A stretch of DNA of 64,000 nt from Oceanobacter sp. (GCA_002733645.1 NVWL01000003.1:82069-146068); one strand, 5' to 3'; positions 50,582 through 61,458 are shown, counted from the stretch's first letter. The notes: generated from the sequence alone by a model not told the origin. Made by a program: numbers and translations.

Positions 50582-52578
50582 GCATCAATACTGTTGGCAT
50601 AAATACGAAACCATCGAACTTCCCTAAATTAATGCAGGCCAAAGCGGTACTGATGCAGTGGTTAAAGGAAGACCGTATACGCTCAGTTGATTGGCATCTT
50701 GCATGTCAGGCGGTTGATTACGAAATTGATGCGGGTAACGTCAGTGACGATGCGCTCACGGCTTTATTATTGGCCGTATGCAGTTGCAGTTATGTGTTAG
50801 GCCGAGGGCAGGTTTGTATTGACCTAAGCCACACACATTCTGGTTGGGCACTACCAGAAATGAATGAAGAGCACACAAGCTATCTACGCGCATGCGTAAC
50901 TATAGATAACTTAAGCGCATGTCGAGTTATAAAAAATACACACCTTGTTAAGACAGAAACACAAGAGTGTGAACAATCAGAAAAAATAGGGCAGAGCGAA
51001 CCTCAGTCTTGTGCTCCCTTATTTATACTCAATAAGGGCAGGCTTTATCTCAGCCGTTATTTTACCTACGAAAAACAAGTACTGACGCAATTAACCTCTC
51101 GTTTAAGTCACCAAAATATGCCAGAAGTAAGGGGTGAGCAAAGCGAAGACCTGTCGAAAAATTTGCAGTTGCTATTTAGTAAATCAGAGGTCTCACTTGA
51201 AATAGACTGGCAAGCCATCGCGGCTGCCGTCGCATGTATTCAACCTGTTACTGTAATAACCGGCGGACCGGGGACAGGTAAAACCACCACCGTAACAAAG
51301 TTACTGAGTGCCTTATTAAGTCAAACTCCCGACTTACGCATTGCACTCGCAGCACCGACGGGTAAGGCGGCGGCCCGTATGACCGAGTCAATCCGTCAAG
51401 CGCGCGCTCAAATGTCAGACCGTCGTGATATCAGCGGTATTCCTGCTGATAGTTACACCCTTCATCGCTTACTTGGTTGGAGCCCACGAGGTTTTCGCTA
51501 TAACGCTCAACGCCACTTGCCATTTGATTGTGTGGTCGTGGATGAAGCCTCCATGATCGACTTACCAATGATGGCGCATTTGTTTAATGCGCTAAACCCG
51601 GCGACTCGAATCATATTACTTGGTGATCGTGATCAGCTTGCCTCTGTTGAAGCAGGAAGTGTTCTGGCTGATCTATGTGATGCGGGAGTGAATCACGGGT
51701 TTACCCCAGAATTCTCTGCGCAGCTCTCAACTCTTACAGGGCAGGATTTAACGTCCACCAACAACCTAGAAACTACATCACCTGATACACATTTACTGAT
51801 GCAAAATTCGGTGGTGCAACTGCGTAAATCACATCGTTTCAGCGCGGATAGTGGTATTGGTGCATTAGCGCGGGCAGTCAATAATGGTGATCAAAATACA
51901 ACGTCGAAGGTATTTAGCCAATTTGATGACGTGCAATGGTTAATGCCAGAGGGCGACAGCTGGCAGCGTAAAGTGCTGGCAGGTTATCGCGACTATTGCG
52001 ACCTTGTTCAGGCAGAGGCGTGTGCTGAAGATATTCTCAATGCCTTTGATGAATTCCAAGTCTTGGTGGCATTGCGCAAAGGTACTTGGGGCGTCGAAGA
52101 AACTAATCGTCAAATTGAGCGTCTATTAAATAGAGCCGGGTTGCTTAAAAATACTGCCCAGCAGTGGTATTCAGGCCGCGCCGTGATGATTACGCGCAAT
52201 GATTATGATCTCGGTTTATTTAATGGCGATATTGGCATCTTAATTACCGTCAAAGATGCAGACTCAAACCCGCAAGAACGCGTTGCCTTCCGCGCATCCG
52301 ATGGTGGGGTACGTTATATGTCCCCCGGACGTCTGCCTAATCACGAAACCGCGTTTGCAATCACAGTTCACAAGAGCCAAGGCTCCGAGTTTAATCAGGT
52401 GCTTTTACTGCTGCCAGAGCAGTGGCAGCAAGTAATCACTCGTGAACTCATTTACACTGCTATCACCCGCGCAAAGTTTTCTTTTTGTTGTCAGGCCGGG
52501 GATGCTTGTTGGGCGCAGGGATTAAGCACCCAAGTGTTACGTGCCAGTGGTTTGCGTGATGCTCTTTGGGGTAAGTAA
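50578..52578 (+). CDS. recD: Exodeoxyribonuclease V subunit alpha
   Basis: VITGGPGTGKTTTVTKLLSALL, VVDEASMIDLPMM, FAITVHKSQGSEF; overlaps recB. Confidence 0.96.
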   Translation: MSINTVGINTKPSNFPKLMQAKAVLMQWLKEDRIRSVDWHLACQAVDYEIDAGNVSDDALTALLLAVCSCSYVLGRGQVCIDLSHTHSGWALPEMNEEHTSYLRACVTIDNLSACRVIKNTHLVKTETQECEQSEKIGQSEPQSCAPLFILNKGRLYLSRYFTYEKQVLTQLTSRLSHQNMPEVRGEQSEDLSKNLQLLFSKSEVSLEIDWQAIAAAVACIQPVTVITGGPGTGKTTTVTKLLSALLSQTPDLRIALAAPTGKAAARMTESIRQARAQMSDRRDISGIPADSYTLHRLLGWSPRGFRYNAQRHLPFDCVVVDEASMIDLPMMAHLFNALNPATRIILLGDRDQLASVEAGSVLADLCDAGVNHGFTPEFSAQLSTLTGQDLTSTNNLETTSPDTHLLMQNSVVQLRKSHRFSADSGIGALARAVNNGDQNTTSKVFSQFDDVQWLMPEGDSWQRKVLAGYRDYCDLVQAEACAEDILNAFDEFQVLVALRKGTWGVEETNRQIERLLNRAGLLKNTAQQWYSGRAVMITRNDYDLGLFNGDIGILITVKDADSNPQERVAFRASDGGVRYMSPGRLPNHETAFAITVHKSQGSEFNQVLLLLPEQWQQVITRELIYTAITRAKFSFCCQAGDACWAQGLSTQVLRASGLRDALWGK

Positions 52579-52616
52579 CGTATCAAATTTACATTGTTTA
52601 TTGATCAGGATTATTT

Positions 52617-55352
52617 GTGAAAGTTAAGTCAGACAGTAATAAGCGAAAAGAGAAAGCAAGCAAGAAGTACCCTAAAACCCCTCGTCATATTGATAACGCA
52701 TGGGCGCGACGCTTTCTAATAACGGCAGGGGTTATTGCGGCATTCTATTTTGTTGTATTTTTTGCCCTGCCATTTTTTGCTGTTCGGTATGTCGAAACTT
52801 GGTACGCCGATCAAGGAGAGAATCAGTCACTATTAATTAAAGGTTGGACGCTATCGCCGCTCACTGGCGAAGTACAGTTACGGGATGTGATTGCGAGCTA
52901 TCCAACTGGCGACACCTCAACGGAGGTGGGTGCTGATTTTATCGGTATCAATGTCAACTTAGCGGCGTTATTTTCAAAAACGATTCATATCCAGTCTGTT
53001 GGTGTTGATGGTTTAGTTTTTCGTGGTGCGCAATCAAAAGAAGGATTAAGAATTGCCGGTATTACCATCCCTGCAAGCGACGGTTCCAATGAAAACACTC
53101 AGGAAGAAGACAGCTCGGAAGTCTCGGAAAACGGCCCGCTACCAGAAGGTTGGACCCTGCAAGTGGATGACGTTGCATTAATTAATAATCGCGTTCGCTG
53201 GGAGCAATCAGGCTTGAGTGTCGCTGTGCGCTTAAGTGAGTTTTCTACGGGCATGTTTAACAGCGGTACAAAAAATACGACGCCGGTGGCTTTAGACGTT
53301 ACCTTAGAATCACTAACGTTTGAAACCGAATCTGCGCCAATTGTATTGAAGCAACCCGTTACTTTAACGCTTGCGGGCGATATGAAAAGCCTATTAACGC
53401 AACCGAAGATTACCGGCGATATTAAACTCAGCGCTTTGGATATCACCGTGCCAGGGTTGCAGTCTTTAGCATTGAATGCGCTTGAAATTAACGACGCATC
53501 CTTTGCCATGAATAGCGAAGGTTTAAGCGCTGGCTTAACCCAGCTCGTACTTAAGCAGGTCATGGCCGCCATTGATGAGCAGCAAAATGCCAAGCTGGAA
53601 GCCTTAATTGTAAATAACGTGAGCTGGAGCGGCGGCCTTAACGAAGCGCGAGTCGGTGATATTACCTTACAAGGTACACATGCCGAACTTGAAGCAGTGC
53701 AAAATGCAGGCTTAAAAGAGCTATTGCTGGCCGGATTAACGTGGCGTGGTAATGACGACGAAGTGAGCTTCAAACAAATCACCCTGTCTGAACTAAGTGC
53801 CGAGATGCCAGACATCGAAGGCGCAACGTTGAATAGCTTTGCCGCAAGTGATATTACCGTGAACCAGCTAAGCACAGAACCAACGGCGACCATTGGCTCT
53901 GCAGGTTTAAATACGCTGACAGCGAAACATCGTACCGCAGGTGATTTATCTCTTTCATCAATAATAGCGAACACGATTAAAGCCAGCGCGGCGAATCAGT
54001 CGGTGGCTGACATCACACTCGAAGCACTCACTGTTATGCCACCAAGTGGTGACCAACCACTAGTGTCGTTGGATCATTATGAAGTAATGGATATTAATGC
54101 TACGCCGGAGAGTTTTCGTTCAGGCTTGCATCGTTTTTATGGTTTAGTTGCCAACGCGACCCGATTAAAAAATGGTGCGATTGCTGGCGTGCCTGAAGCG
54201 GAGATGCCTGAAGCGGAGGTGGCTGATCCAACGGACACCCCAAATACTCAAAGTGAAGAGACTCAATCGGCGACTGAATCCGACAATGCCTCATCTCCAT
54301 TTGCTGTAGAAATTGCAGGTGTAGAAATGATTCAGGCGGACTCAGAAGCAAGGGCAGATACCACGGATACAAAACAAGCCAAAGTAACCCCAAGTAGTTT
54401 TCACTGGGTTGATCAAGCAATGACACCCAACGTCTCGACTAACGTCAGCGTGGTTGAATTGCGCACGGGTAAAATAGATACAGCCGCGCTTGATAAAGGG
54501 GTCGAGCTTCACATGGTATTAGCCTTGGATACCTACAACCGTGTTCGTGTCGATGGCGTGATGGGCATGAAGGGAGAATACCCAGAAGGGAAAATAGACC
54601 TAAATATCGAACAATTAAATCTTGTTGAGTTTAACCCCTACCTTGTAGAAGCAATGGGCTATCGCTTGAAAAAAGGCATGTTGCAAGTGACCTCTGATAT
54701 CAGCATAACCGACGGTCAGTTGGGTGGGGAAATGTTGATTGTCTTACAAAACAGTAAATTTGAACCGGCCGATGAAGAAACAATCAAAAGCCTAAGTAAG
54801 CAGATCTCAATGCCGGTAGAAACGGCCTTGTCAGTATTAAAAGATGACAACAACAACATTCGCATCGAAGTGCCGCTCTCGGGTGACATCAGCCAGCCGG
54901 ATGTGGGTATCAACGATGTCATTAACCAAATCAGCAAAAAAGCCCTTAAAACAGCCACGCTGTATTATTTAAAACAATCGCTCGTGCCCTATGGGCAGTT
55001 GCTTAGCATTGCCTCATTTGCCTCGGATCAAATATTTGCGATTCGTTTGAATGACCTTGAGTACCAACCTCAGCAGCTCGACCTGACGGAAGAGCACAAA
55101 GCGTACCTTGATACTGTTGGCAAAATGATGATTAAAAAAGCCGAACTTGAACTGCAAGTATGCCCTGTTGCGGGTGAACTAGAGCTTAAAGAGTGGGGTG
55201 AAAACTGGGCAATAGAAGTGGCTAAACGTGCAGCCAGCGTGAAAGCATACTTAGCCGAACTTAAAGACAACAAAGACAGAAGCTTATCTGGGCGCGTTAC
55301 CGTATGTACCCCGAAAAAAGGCGATAAAGCAAAAGTTATCTTGGGAGTATAG
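52617..55352 (+). CDS. DUF748/AsmA-like domain protein
   Basis: N-terminal TM, long beta-rich repeat region, C-terminal VCPVAGELELKEWGENWAIEVAKRAASVKAYL. Confidence 0.8.
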   Translation: MKVKSDSNKRKEKASKKYPKTPRHIDNAWARRFLITAGVIAAFYFVVFFALPFFAVRYVETWYADQGENQSLLIKGWTLSPLTGEVQLRDVIASYPTGDTSTEVGADFIGINVNLAALFSKTIHIQSVGVDGLVFRGAQSKEGLRIAGITIPASDGSNENTQEEDSSEVSENGPLPEGWTLQVDDVALINNRVRWEQSGLSVAVRLSEFSTGMFNSGTKNTTPVALDVTLESLTFETESAPIVLKQPVTLTLAGDMKSLLTQPKITGDIKLSALDITVPGLQSLALNALEINDASFAMNSEGLSAGLTQLVLKQVMAAIDEQQNAKLEALIVNNVSWSGGLNEARVGDITLQGTHAELEAVQNAGLKELLLAGLTWRGNDDEVSFKQITLSELSAEMPDIEGATLNSFAASDITVNQLSTEPTATIGSAGLNTLTAKHRTAGDLSLSSIIANTIKASAANQSVADITLEALTVMPPSGDQPLVSLDHYEVMDINATPESFRSGLHRFYGLVANATRLKNGAIAGVPEAEMPEAEVADPTDTPNTQSEETQSATESDNASSPFAVEIAGVEMIQADSEARADTTDTKQAKVTPSSFHWVDQAMTPNVSTNVSVVELRTGKIDTAALDKGVELHMVLALDTYNRVRVDGVMGMKGEYPEGKIDLNIEQLNLVEFNPYLVEAMGYRLKKGMLQVTSDISITDGQLGGEMLIVLQNSKFEPADEETIKSLSKQISMPVETALSVLKDDNNNIRIEVPLSGDISQPDVGINDVINQISKKALKTATLYYLKQSLVPYGQLLSIASFASDQIFAIRLNDLEYQPQQLDLTEEHKAYLDTVGKMMIKKAELELQVCPVAGELELKEWGENWAIEVAKRAASVKAYLAELKDNKDRSLSGRVTVCTPKKGDKAKVILGV

Positions 55353-55552
55353 GTAGGCTGTTGTTCCCGTGAGCGACTAGATGGATGTAGGAGGTAGAGC
55401 GACGCAGGATGCCAAAGCCGAGGCGGGAATCCATTCACAGGCAGAATAACAAATACAAGACAGCAAAATTGCACCTATCCTCCTGATTCCAAAGGGATAA
55501 CCCGCAAATTACTTGACATAAAAGTGGCGGTCGTTATTATACGCATCACCTC

Positions 55553-55629
<77 letters not shown>

Positions 55630-55849
55630 AATTTAGTATATGAATCAGGCGCTTACGAGCGCCTTTTTCGTACCTGTTGTTTTTGTTGGCAATTCGTTGG
55701 CAATATACAGTAGTCAGAACCACCACATAACACATGGATGCGTGAGTTATGTGGCTCACGATTCCGGCGTTAGCTGTCAGCAAGTGCCAATCACTTTGCT
55801 CATATCAACTTCACCATGACGTTACTCACTGCGTGCGGTGGCTAAGGTA

Positions 55850-56144
55850 ATGATTCTAAAATTGATATCTTTGCCAATACTGACATTCAGCCCACCGCAA
55901 CCACCTACAACTGGGCGATTTAGAAGTCGTACTGGGCATAATGAATGGCCCGTTTGCTCCGGCTTGGGTAGAAAGCAAAGGCGCAGTGTTCTTCGACTAC
56001 CCATTCCGCGATATAACCCAATCGCTACCATTGCCATGGGATGAAACCTACCTTAGCGAATACAGCGGGTTTATTGCAGACTTGGGCGAGCGTTACACTG
56101 ACGAAGAACGTATTCGCCTTAAACACCTCACTCAGTGGTTATGA
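55850..56144 (+). pseudogene. C-terminal fragment of an unidentified gene
   Basis: LGDLEVVLGIMNGPFAPAWVESKGAVFFDYPFRDITQSLPLPWDETYLSEYSGFIADLGERYTDEERIRLKHLTQWL without plausible upstream start; reading continues only with a frame change. Confidence 0.4.
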
Positions 56145-56277
56145 TTCTCAAATGGAACAGGCAAACTAAGCGCTGCGACATACCGCGTGGTTACATTCCT
56201 GTGGCCTGATTGGCGTTAACAATGATAATCTCGCGAATGCATCGACTATCCGAAATAACATAAGCTAAAGGTAGGAT

Positions 56278-57465
56278 ATGTTCATCGAGAAATTCAGCTT
56301 ACCTACACGGGTAGCATTACTAGGCACGCTTGGCATGTCGGCTTGGCTAATCGCCTTCAGTCGTATACTGAACCACGCCGGTGACAGCTGGAATAACGAC
56401 GACAAACTCTTGATAGGTCTAGGCCTGCTTAATGGGTTTCTAATGCTCGTTAATACGGCTGGCCAGCTGCGCACCATGTTGCTTCATAACATGAAGTGGT
56501 TTACCAACAACCTCGACTCCTTGTGCTGGATAAGCCTAATAGGCTCATACTTCTCTGTTCTCTATATTCAACGACTTTGGCAGCCGGACACCCTCGACCT
56601 ATTTTTGCTTTCATTTATGATCGTCATCCACTCTATACATACCATACGTTTTTCAATGCCAGTAAGTGTGGGGGTGTTATTAATGCCCGCCGTTTTATAT
56701 GGCTGGCAGGCCGGTGGGGAAACCGGTTTTTACCTTGCGTTATTCATTGCCAATCAAGAACTGGTTCTCTGGGGATTAGGACTAGGGGTATTGCGAGAAC
56801 TGCTTGAAGCTTAAAAACTGAAAAACAAAACAGGGGAGCTTAAGGTGGCGCAAGGGCGCTTAGCAGAACAAAGCCGCCGCGATGAGCGTCGAAAAATTCG
56901 TCAAGATCTACACGATAAAATGGGGCATGAACTGGCCGCCATGAATATTAACTTACAGCTGCTAGAACATAAATTCCCTGACAAAGGCGCAGATGAAAAA
57001 CACACACTAGTGCAAGCGCAAGAAGCGTGTCAGCGATTATTCAGCACATTGGGCAACGTAGTAGGGGAATTGCGCAAACAAACCAATGCACAGTTTTATG
57101 AACAACTTGAGCAAATGATTGCCAACGTACCAAGCTTAACCATAACCCTTGAATGTGACTTCGCCCTAAAAATACAAGATGACGTCATTGCCGATAACCT
57201 GCTGTGCTGCATACAAGAAGGCATTACAAATATTCTAAAACATAGCCGTGCCACACGAGCATGGATTATCATTAAATATGACGACCAGAATCTAAGTGTG
57301 CTATTACAAGACAACGGGAATACCTCCACTGATATCGTTGCAGGGAATGGTATTCAAGGTATTAAGCAACGCATGGGAATCATAGGTGGCCGTGCCCACA
57401 CAGATATACTGGATACTCAAGGATTTGAAGTATCATTAACTTTGCCAAGGGAGGCACTAGTATGA
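56278..57465 (+). CDS. Membrane sensor histidine kinase (HisKA_3/NarL-type), split by in-frame TAA at 56812
   Basis: ORFs 56278-56814 (membrane part) and 56845-57465 (RQDLHDKMGHELAAMNINLQLLEHK kinase) are in the same frame, separated by one TAA. Confidence 0.85.
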
Positions 57466-58052
57466 AAAAGGTATTACTCGTAGATGATCAAAACATCGTA
57501 GCACTAGGCATTGCTAAATTGCTTGAAATATCGGGGAAAATTGAGGTAATTGACCAGCTCAATAATGGCGCAGACTGCCTCGAATATCTAGCAACGCGCC
57601 TGCAACCAGATGTTGTGTTGCTAGACGTTCACATGGAAAAAATGAACGGCCTAGAAGTACTTAAAAAGATACGAACAGAATGGAGTATCCCTGTTATTTT
57701 TTTAACCACCTTCGATGATGAATACCTAAAACATCAAGCGATAGAGGCCGGAGCCAATGGTCTTTTGTTAAAAAATATAGGCCTCAACGACCTGATCGAC
57801 TCCATACTCAAAGTCGCCAGTGGTAAAACCTTATTCTCAGCGAAGCAGCTCAGCAACCTCAACAAAATGACAGAGCGTGAGAACTGCATCGCTAGATCAC
57901 TGGTAGAAGGAAAAACCAACAAAGAAATCGCAGAGGAAGAAAGCCTAAGCCCGGGTACGGTTCGAAATTACATTTCTAACTTATTTGAGAAGTTGGGCGT
58001 ACGTAATCGTTTGGAAGCCGTGGTGAAACTAAAGAAACGTGGTTTGTATTAA
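57462..58052 (+). CDS. LuxR/NarL-family response regulator
   Basis: Receiver KKVLLVDDQNIVALGIAKLL...VVLLDVHMEKMNGLEVL; HTH TERENCIARSLVEGKTNKEIAEEESLSPGTVRNYISNLFEKLGVRNR. Confidence 0.93.
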   Translation: MKKVLLVDDQNIVALGIAKLLEISGKIEVIDQLNNGADCLEYLATRLQPDVVLLDVHMEKMNGLEVLKKIRTEWSIPVIFLTTFDDEYLKHQAIEAGANGLLLKNIGLNDLIDSILKVASGKTLFSAKQLSNLNKMTERENCIARSLVEGKTNKEIAEEESLSPGTVRNYISNLFEKLGVRNRLEAVVKLKKRGLY

Positions 58053-58072
58053 GAGAAACAAATAATGGGTTA

Positions 58073-58690
58073 TCAAACGCCTAATAAATGAGCAGACATC
58101 AGAAGCTCATTCGTTTGTTTATCTAAGGCCTTGTTAATATCCATACGCTCAAACCGCGACAAGGTTTCTGCTTTACCCAATGCCAATGCGTTTAAATGAA
58201 TACAGGGCGTAAGCTGATCAAAATCGCGTAAGTCACCTCGCTTAATCACCGGTAAAAACGGACCGTTTAACTGATTTTTAATCAACATAAAGGCTTTGGG
58301 TAAAGGTAAAGTTACGGTTTTGTTATTGCGAGTTTTCACATTTACCCCAATACCATCGGGCGTGGGGTGCAACAGAATTCCGGTTGCTTTCACTGCGGGT
58401 TCAGGAATATGAGAATAGGTCGACGTAAAATCAACGGGATCCGGTAAAATCACCACCGCAGATTTAGTAAAGTAAGTATCATAAGCACTATACACTTGCT
58501 TAAGTGCGGGGCTATACACAGGAAGAAATTGGGCAAGGTTTAAAAGAAACTGCTTACCCGTCTCCTTGGTGCGCATTTCCTCAATAGACCAATGAAGGTC
58601 AGCGGCAATAGCCAGCTTGCGTTCGCGTAAACCACTCACCCGAAAGCTCCGCGTCAAATTTACGTCTGATTCTACGGAGAAACCTGCCAA
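58073..58690 (-). CDS. Hypothetical protein
   Basis: Long ORF without overlapping competitor; family not recognised. Confidence 0.5.
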   Translation of the reverse strand: MAGFSVESDVNLTRSFRVSGLRERKLAIAADLHWSIEEMRTKETGKQFLLNLAQFLPVYSPALKQVYSAYDTYFTKSAVVILPDPVDFTSTYSHIPEPAVKATGILLHPTPDGIGVNVKTRNNKTVTLPLPKAFMLIKNQLNGPFLPVIKRGDLRDFDQLTPCIHLNALALGKAETLSRFERMDINKALDKQTNELLMSAHLLGV

Positions 58691-58871
58691 AAGCTAGGGT
58701 TTCAAAACGGCCAAAAAAAACAGTTATTTGGCATTTAAAGACCTATTTGGTTGGAGAGACTTGATTCGGCACTGTCATTAATTTACCAACAAGCTGTCAC
58801 TCAACCGTAAAGACACCTTTTTATCATGATGCGATTGAAAACTAGTCTCATTAAACAAAGGTAGGAAGCGC

Positions 58872-60875
58872 ATGAAAGGTTTGAATTTAGCGGCACTCGC
58901 AATATTGAGCGCTGGCTTGGTTGCATGTGGTGGTGAAGATGGAAGCAACGGAGCACAGGGCGCTGTAGGGCCTCAAGGTCCACAGGGCGCGCAAGGAGAG
59001 CAAGGCCCAATCGGGGATCAAGCACCGGTGGCACCTGCGGATAACGCGATGTCATTAACCATTCTGCACATGAACGACCACCACTCACACCTTGATGCGG
59101 ATGACTTTGGTTTTGACGTCTCTGCACTCGGTATGGAAACCAACGTTGAAGGCGCAGAAGGCGGTGTGGGCGCGGCCGTTAGTGAAGTAGACGTCACGTA
59201 CGGTGGCTTCCCAATGATGGTGAGCCTGTTTAATCAACTGAGCATGCAGTCAGACAACGTTGTTAAACTGCACTCTGGCGACGCCATCACAGGCACCTTG
59301 TATTACTCACTGTTTAAAGGTCGTGCTGACGCCGACATGATGAACCAGATCTGCTTTGATGCATTCGCACTGGGTAACCACGAGTTTGATGACGGCGACA
59401 CTGGCCTAGCCAACTTCTTGGATTCACTCAACTCATCCGCCTGTGTGACCCCAACCCTCGCGGCTAACGTTAACCCAGCGCCGGAATCTGCCATCGCAGA
59501 AGACTATATTGAGCCTTACACCATTGTTGAGCGTGAAGGCCAGAAAATCGGCATCATTGGTATCGACATTGCCGGTAAAACCAAAAACTCATCCAGCCCG
59601 GACGACGGCACCACCTTCTCAGACGAAACCACCACCGCACAGCAGTACATCGACGAGCTGACGGGCATGGGTGTGAATAAAATCGTCTTAATGACACACT
59701 ACCAGTACGAAAACGACCTTGAACTGGCAGCGGCATTGAACGGCGTTGACGTCATTGTAGGTGGCGACTCGCACACCTTATTGGGTGATAACACCTTCTC
59801 TGATCTTGGCTTCAACCCACAAGGCGACTACCCAACCGTCGTGACCGATGCCAGTGGCAACACAGTGTGTGTGGTGCAAGCATGGGAATACGCGCACCTG
59901 ATGGGCAAGCTGAGTGTAGATTTCGACACCGATGGCAATGTCACCGCCTGTGCAGGCCAGCCGTATATGCCGATCAGCACAACTTACGAATATGAATACA
60001 ACGAAGAAGAAAGTCGTGTTCTTACCGGAGCCGACGTTACTCGCGTGACCACTGCACTTACCAAAGAAGACGAAATAGTAGCCATCCAGCCTGACGCAAC
60101 CACCCAAGCGATTCTGGATATCTACAACCAAGATGTGGACGTACTCAAACAGACCGTGATTGGTACCAACGCACAAGACCTTTGCCTTGAGCGCATACCA
60201 GGGCAGGGCCGCTCTACCATCTGTGATACCTCAGCAACCTACGAGTATGGCTCTGATATTTCAAACGTGGTTGCTAAAGCCTTCCTGACTGTAACGCCAA
60301 CCGCCGACATCGCCATCCAGAATGGCGGTGGTGTGCGGGTTGATTTAGCCGCAGGCGACGTCACCATTGCTGATGCCTTCACGCTACTGCCTTTCTCCAA
60401 TACCCTCGTGATCCTGGATATGACAGGCCAGCAGATCATCGACGTGCTCGAAGATGCATTGGCCAACTTCATCGACAACGATGGCTCTAGCGGTTCATAC
60501 CCATACGCGGCAGGCTTGCGATACGACATTGATGCATCGCAGGCGGCGGGCAGCCGTGTCACCAACGTTGAAGTGAACTCACAAGTCAGCGGCAGCTGGA
60601 CCGCCATTGATACCGCAGCCACCTATGGCGTCGTGACCAACGACTTCATCGCCTCAGGGCAAGATGGCTACACCACCTTCAGCGTACCGTTCGATGCGGG
60701 CGACTACGAAGACACCTTCACAGAATACGCACAGGGCTTTATCGACTACGTTGAAGGCCTTACCGAAAACGGCCAACAGGTACAAAAACTGCCCATCGAT
60801 GAATACTCAACCCAGCTATTCATAGACACCGACGGCTGCAACCACAGCACAGGGGCTGGCTGCGTACCCGACTAA
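58872..60875 (+). CDS. 5'-nucleotidase/metallophosphatase lipoprotein with N-terminal collagen-like stretch
   Basis: Lipobox LSAGLVAC; GAQGAVGPQGPQGAQGEQGPIGDQ; LTILHMNDHHSHL, ALGNHEFDDGD, IAIQNGGGVRVDLAAGDVT. Confidence 0.88.
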   Translation: MKGLNLAALAILSAGLVACGGEDGSNGAQGAVGPQGPQGAQGEQGPIGDQAPVAPADNAMSLTILHMNDHHSHLDADDFGFDVSALGMETNVEGAEGGVGAAVSEVDVTYGGFPMMVSLFNQLSMQSDNVVKLHSGDAITGTLYYSLFKGRADADMMNQICFDAFALGNHEFDDGDTGLANFLDSLNSSACVTPTLAANVNPAPESAIAEDYIEPYTIVEREGQKIGIIGIDIAGKTKNSSSPDDGTTFSDETTTAQQYIDELTGMGVNKIVLMTHYQYENDLELAAALNGVDVIVGGDSHTLLGDNTFSDLGFNPQGDYPTVVTDASGNTVCVVQAWEYAHLMGKLSVDFDTDGNVTACAGQPYMPISTTYEYEYNEEESRVLTGADVTRVTTALTKEDEIVAIQPDATTQAILDIYNQDVDVLKQTVIGTNAQDLCLERIPGQGRSTICDTSATYEYGSDISNVVAKAFLTVTPTADIAIQNGGGVRVDLAAGDVTIADAFTLLPFSNTLVILDMTGQQIIDVLEDALANFIDNDGSSGSYPYAAGLRYDIDASQAAGSRVTNVEVNSQVSGSWTAIDTAATYGVVTNDFIASGQDGYTTFSVPFDAGDYEDTFTEYAQGFIDYVEGLTENGQQVQKLPIDEYSTQLFIDTDGCNHSTGAGCVPD

Positions 60876-60901
60876 TTACCACCTGAAGAAAACGCATGAA
60901 A

Positions 60902-60928
60902 TACGGGAGCTACGGCTCCCGTTTTTTG
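60902..60928 (+). terminator. Rho-independent terminator
   Basis: ACGGGAGCTACGGCTCCCGTTTTTTG. Confidence 0.85.
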
Positions 60929-60951
60929 TGGGCGTAAAGCGGGCTGTGTGA

Positions 60952-61122
60952 ATGTCGGGAAAGCGTGATGACATTGATTACATAAATATGATCGAAAAGA
61001 GAGTAATGTTTATTGAAGGTACTCAATTAGCTGAGTCAATGATTCGGCATAATCTCGGAGATACTGTAAAAAACCAATTACATCAAAGATATTGATACAG
61101 ACTATTTAAGCGATAACTAAAA
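60952..61122 (+). pseudogene. C-terminal remnant of an Mrr-like restriction endonuclease
   Basis: KRDDIDYINMIEKRVMFIEGTQLAESMIRHNLGDTVKNQLHQRY, then frame shift into DIDTDYLSDN; matches the typical Mrr C-terminus (LIDG..LA.LMI.HNVGV...IDxDYF). Confidence 0.65.
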
Positions 61123-61146
61123 ATTGGATAGGGCTAAAGGCAATAT

Positions 61147-61311
61147 TCAGTCAGCTAGAGTCAGCTTAGGATATTTACGAACACCTTTCTTCAGGCGTTT
61201 TTCAATAACATCGACACTCTCTCCTGTATCGATAGCACTGGAGCTGGCAACTGCGCGAATAATACGATTGCGGGATATTTTGCGTTTGGCTTTATCGGTG
61301 TGACGAATCAT
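61147..61311 (-). CDS. Small basic protein, unknown (54 aa)
   Basis: ATG-initiated MIRHTDKAKRKISRNRIIRAVASSSAIDTGESVDVIEKRLKKGVRKYPKLTLAD; below the ORF-track length cut-off. Confidence 0.4.
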   Translation of the reverse strand: MIRHTDKAKRKISRNRIIRAVASSSAIDTGESVDVIEKRLKKGVRKYPKLTLAD

Positions 61312-61458
61312 AAGCTAACACCTCAAAGGTATAGTCAATTTAACCTTTGCTTTCTGAACCTGTTTCTATAGCGTTTAAATCGGTAGGCGGCGAATACCAT
61401 TTACACCATACTGAAATACTCATAAAGTGGCTAATGAATAAGAGGGAGCACACAAACA

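Noticed and set aside
53099-53974. 291-aa minus-strand ORF inside the DUF748 gene
   Set aside because: Overlaps fully with a well-supported plus-strand gene and has no recognisable domain.
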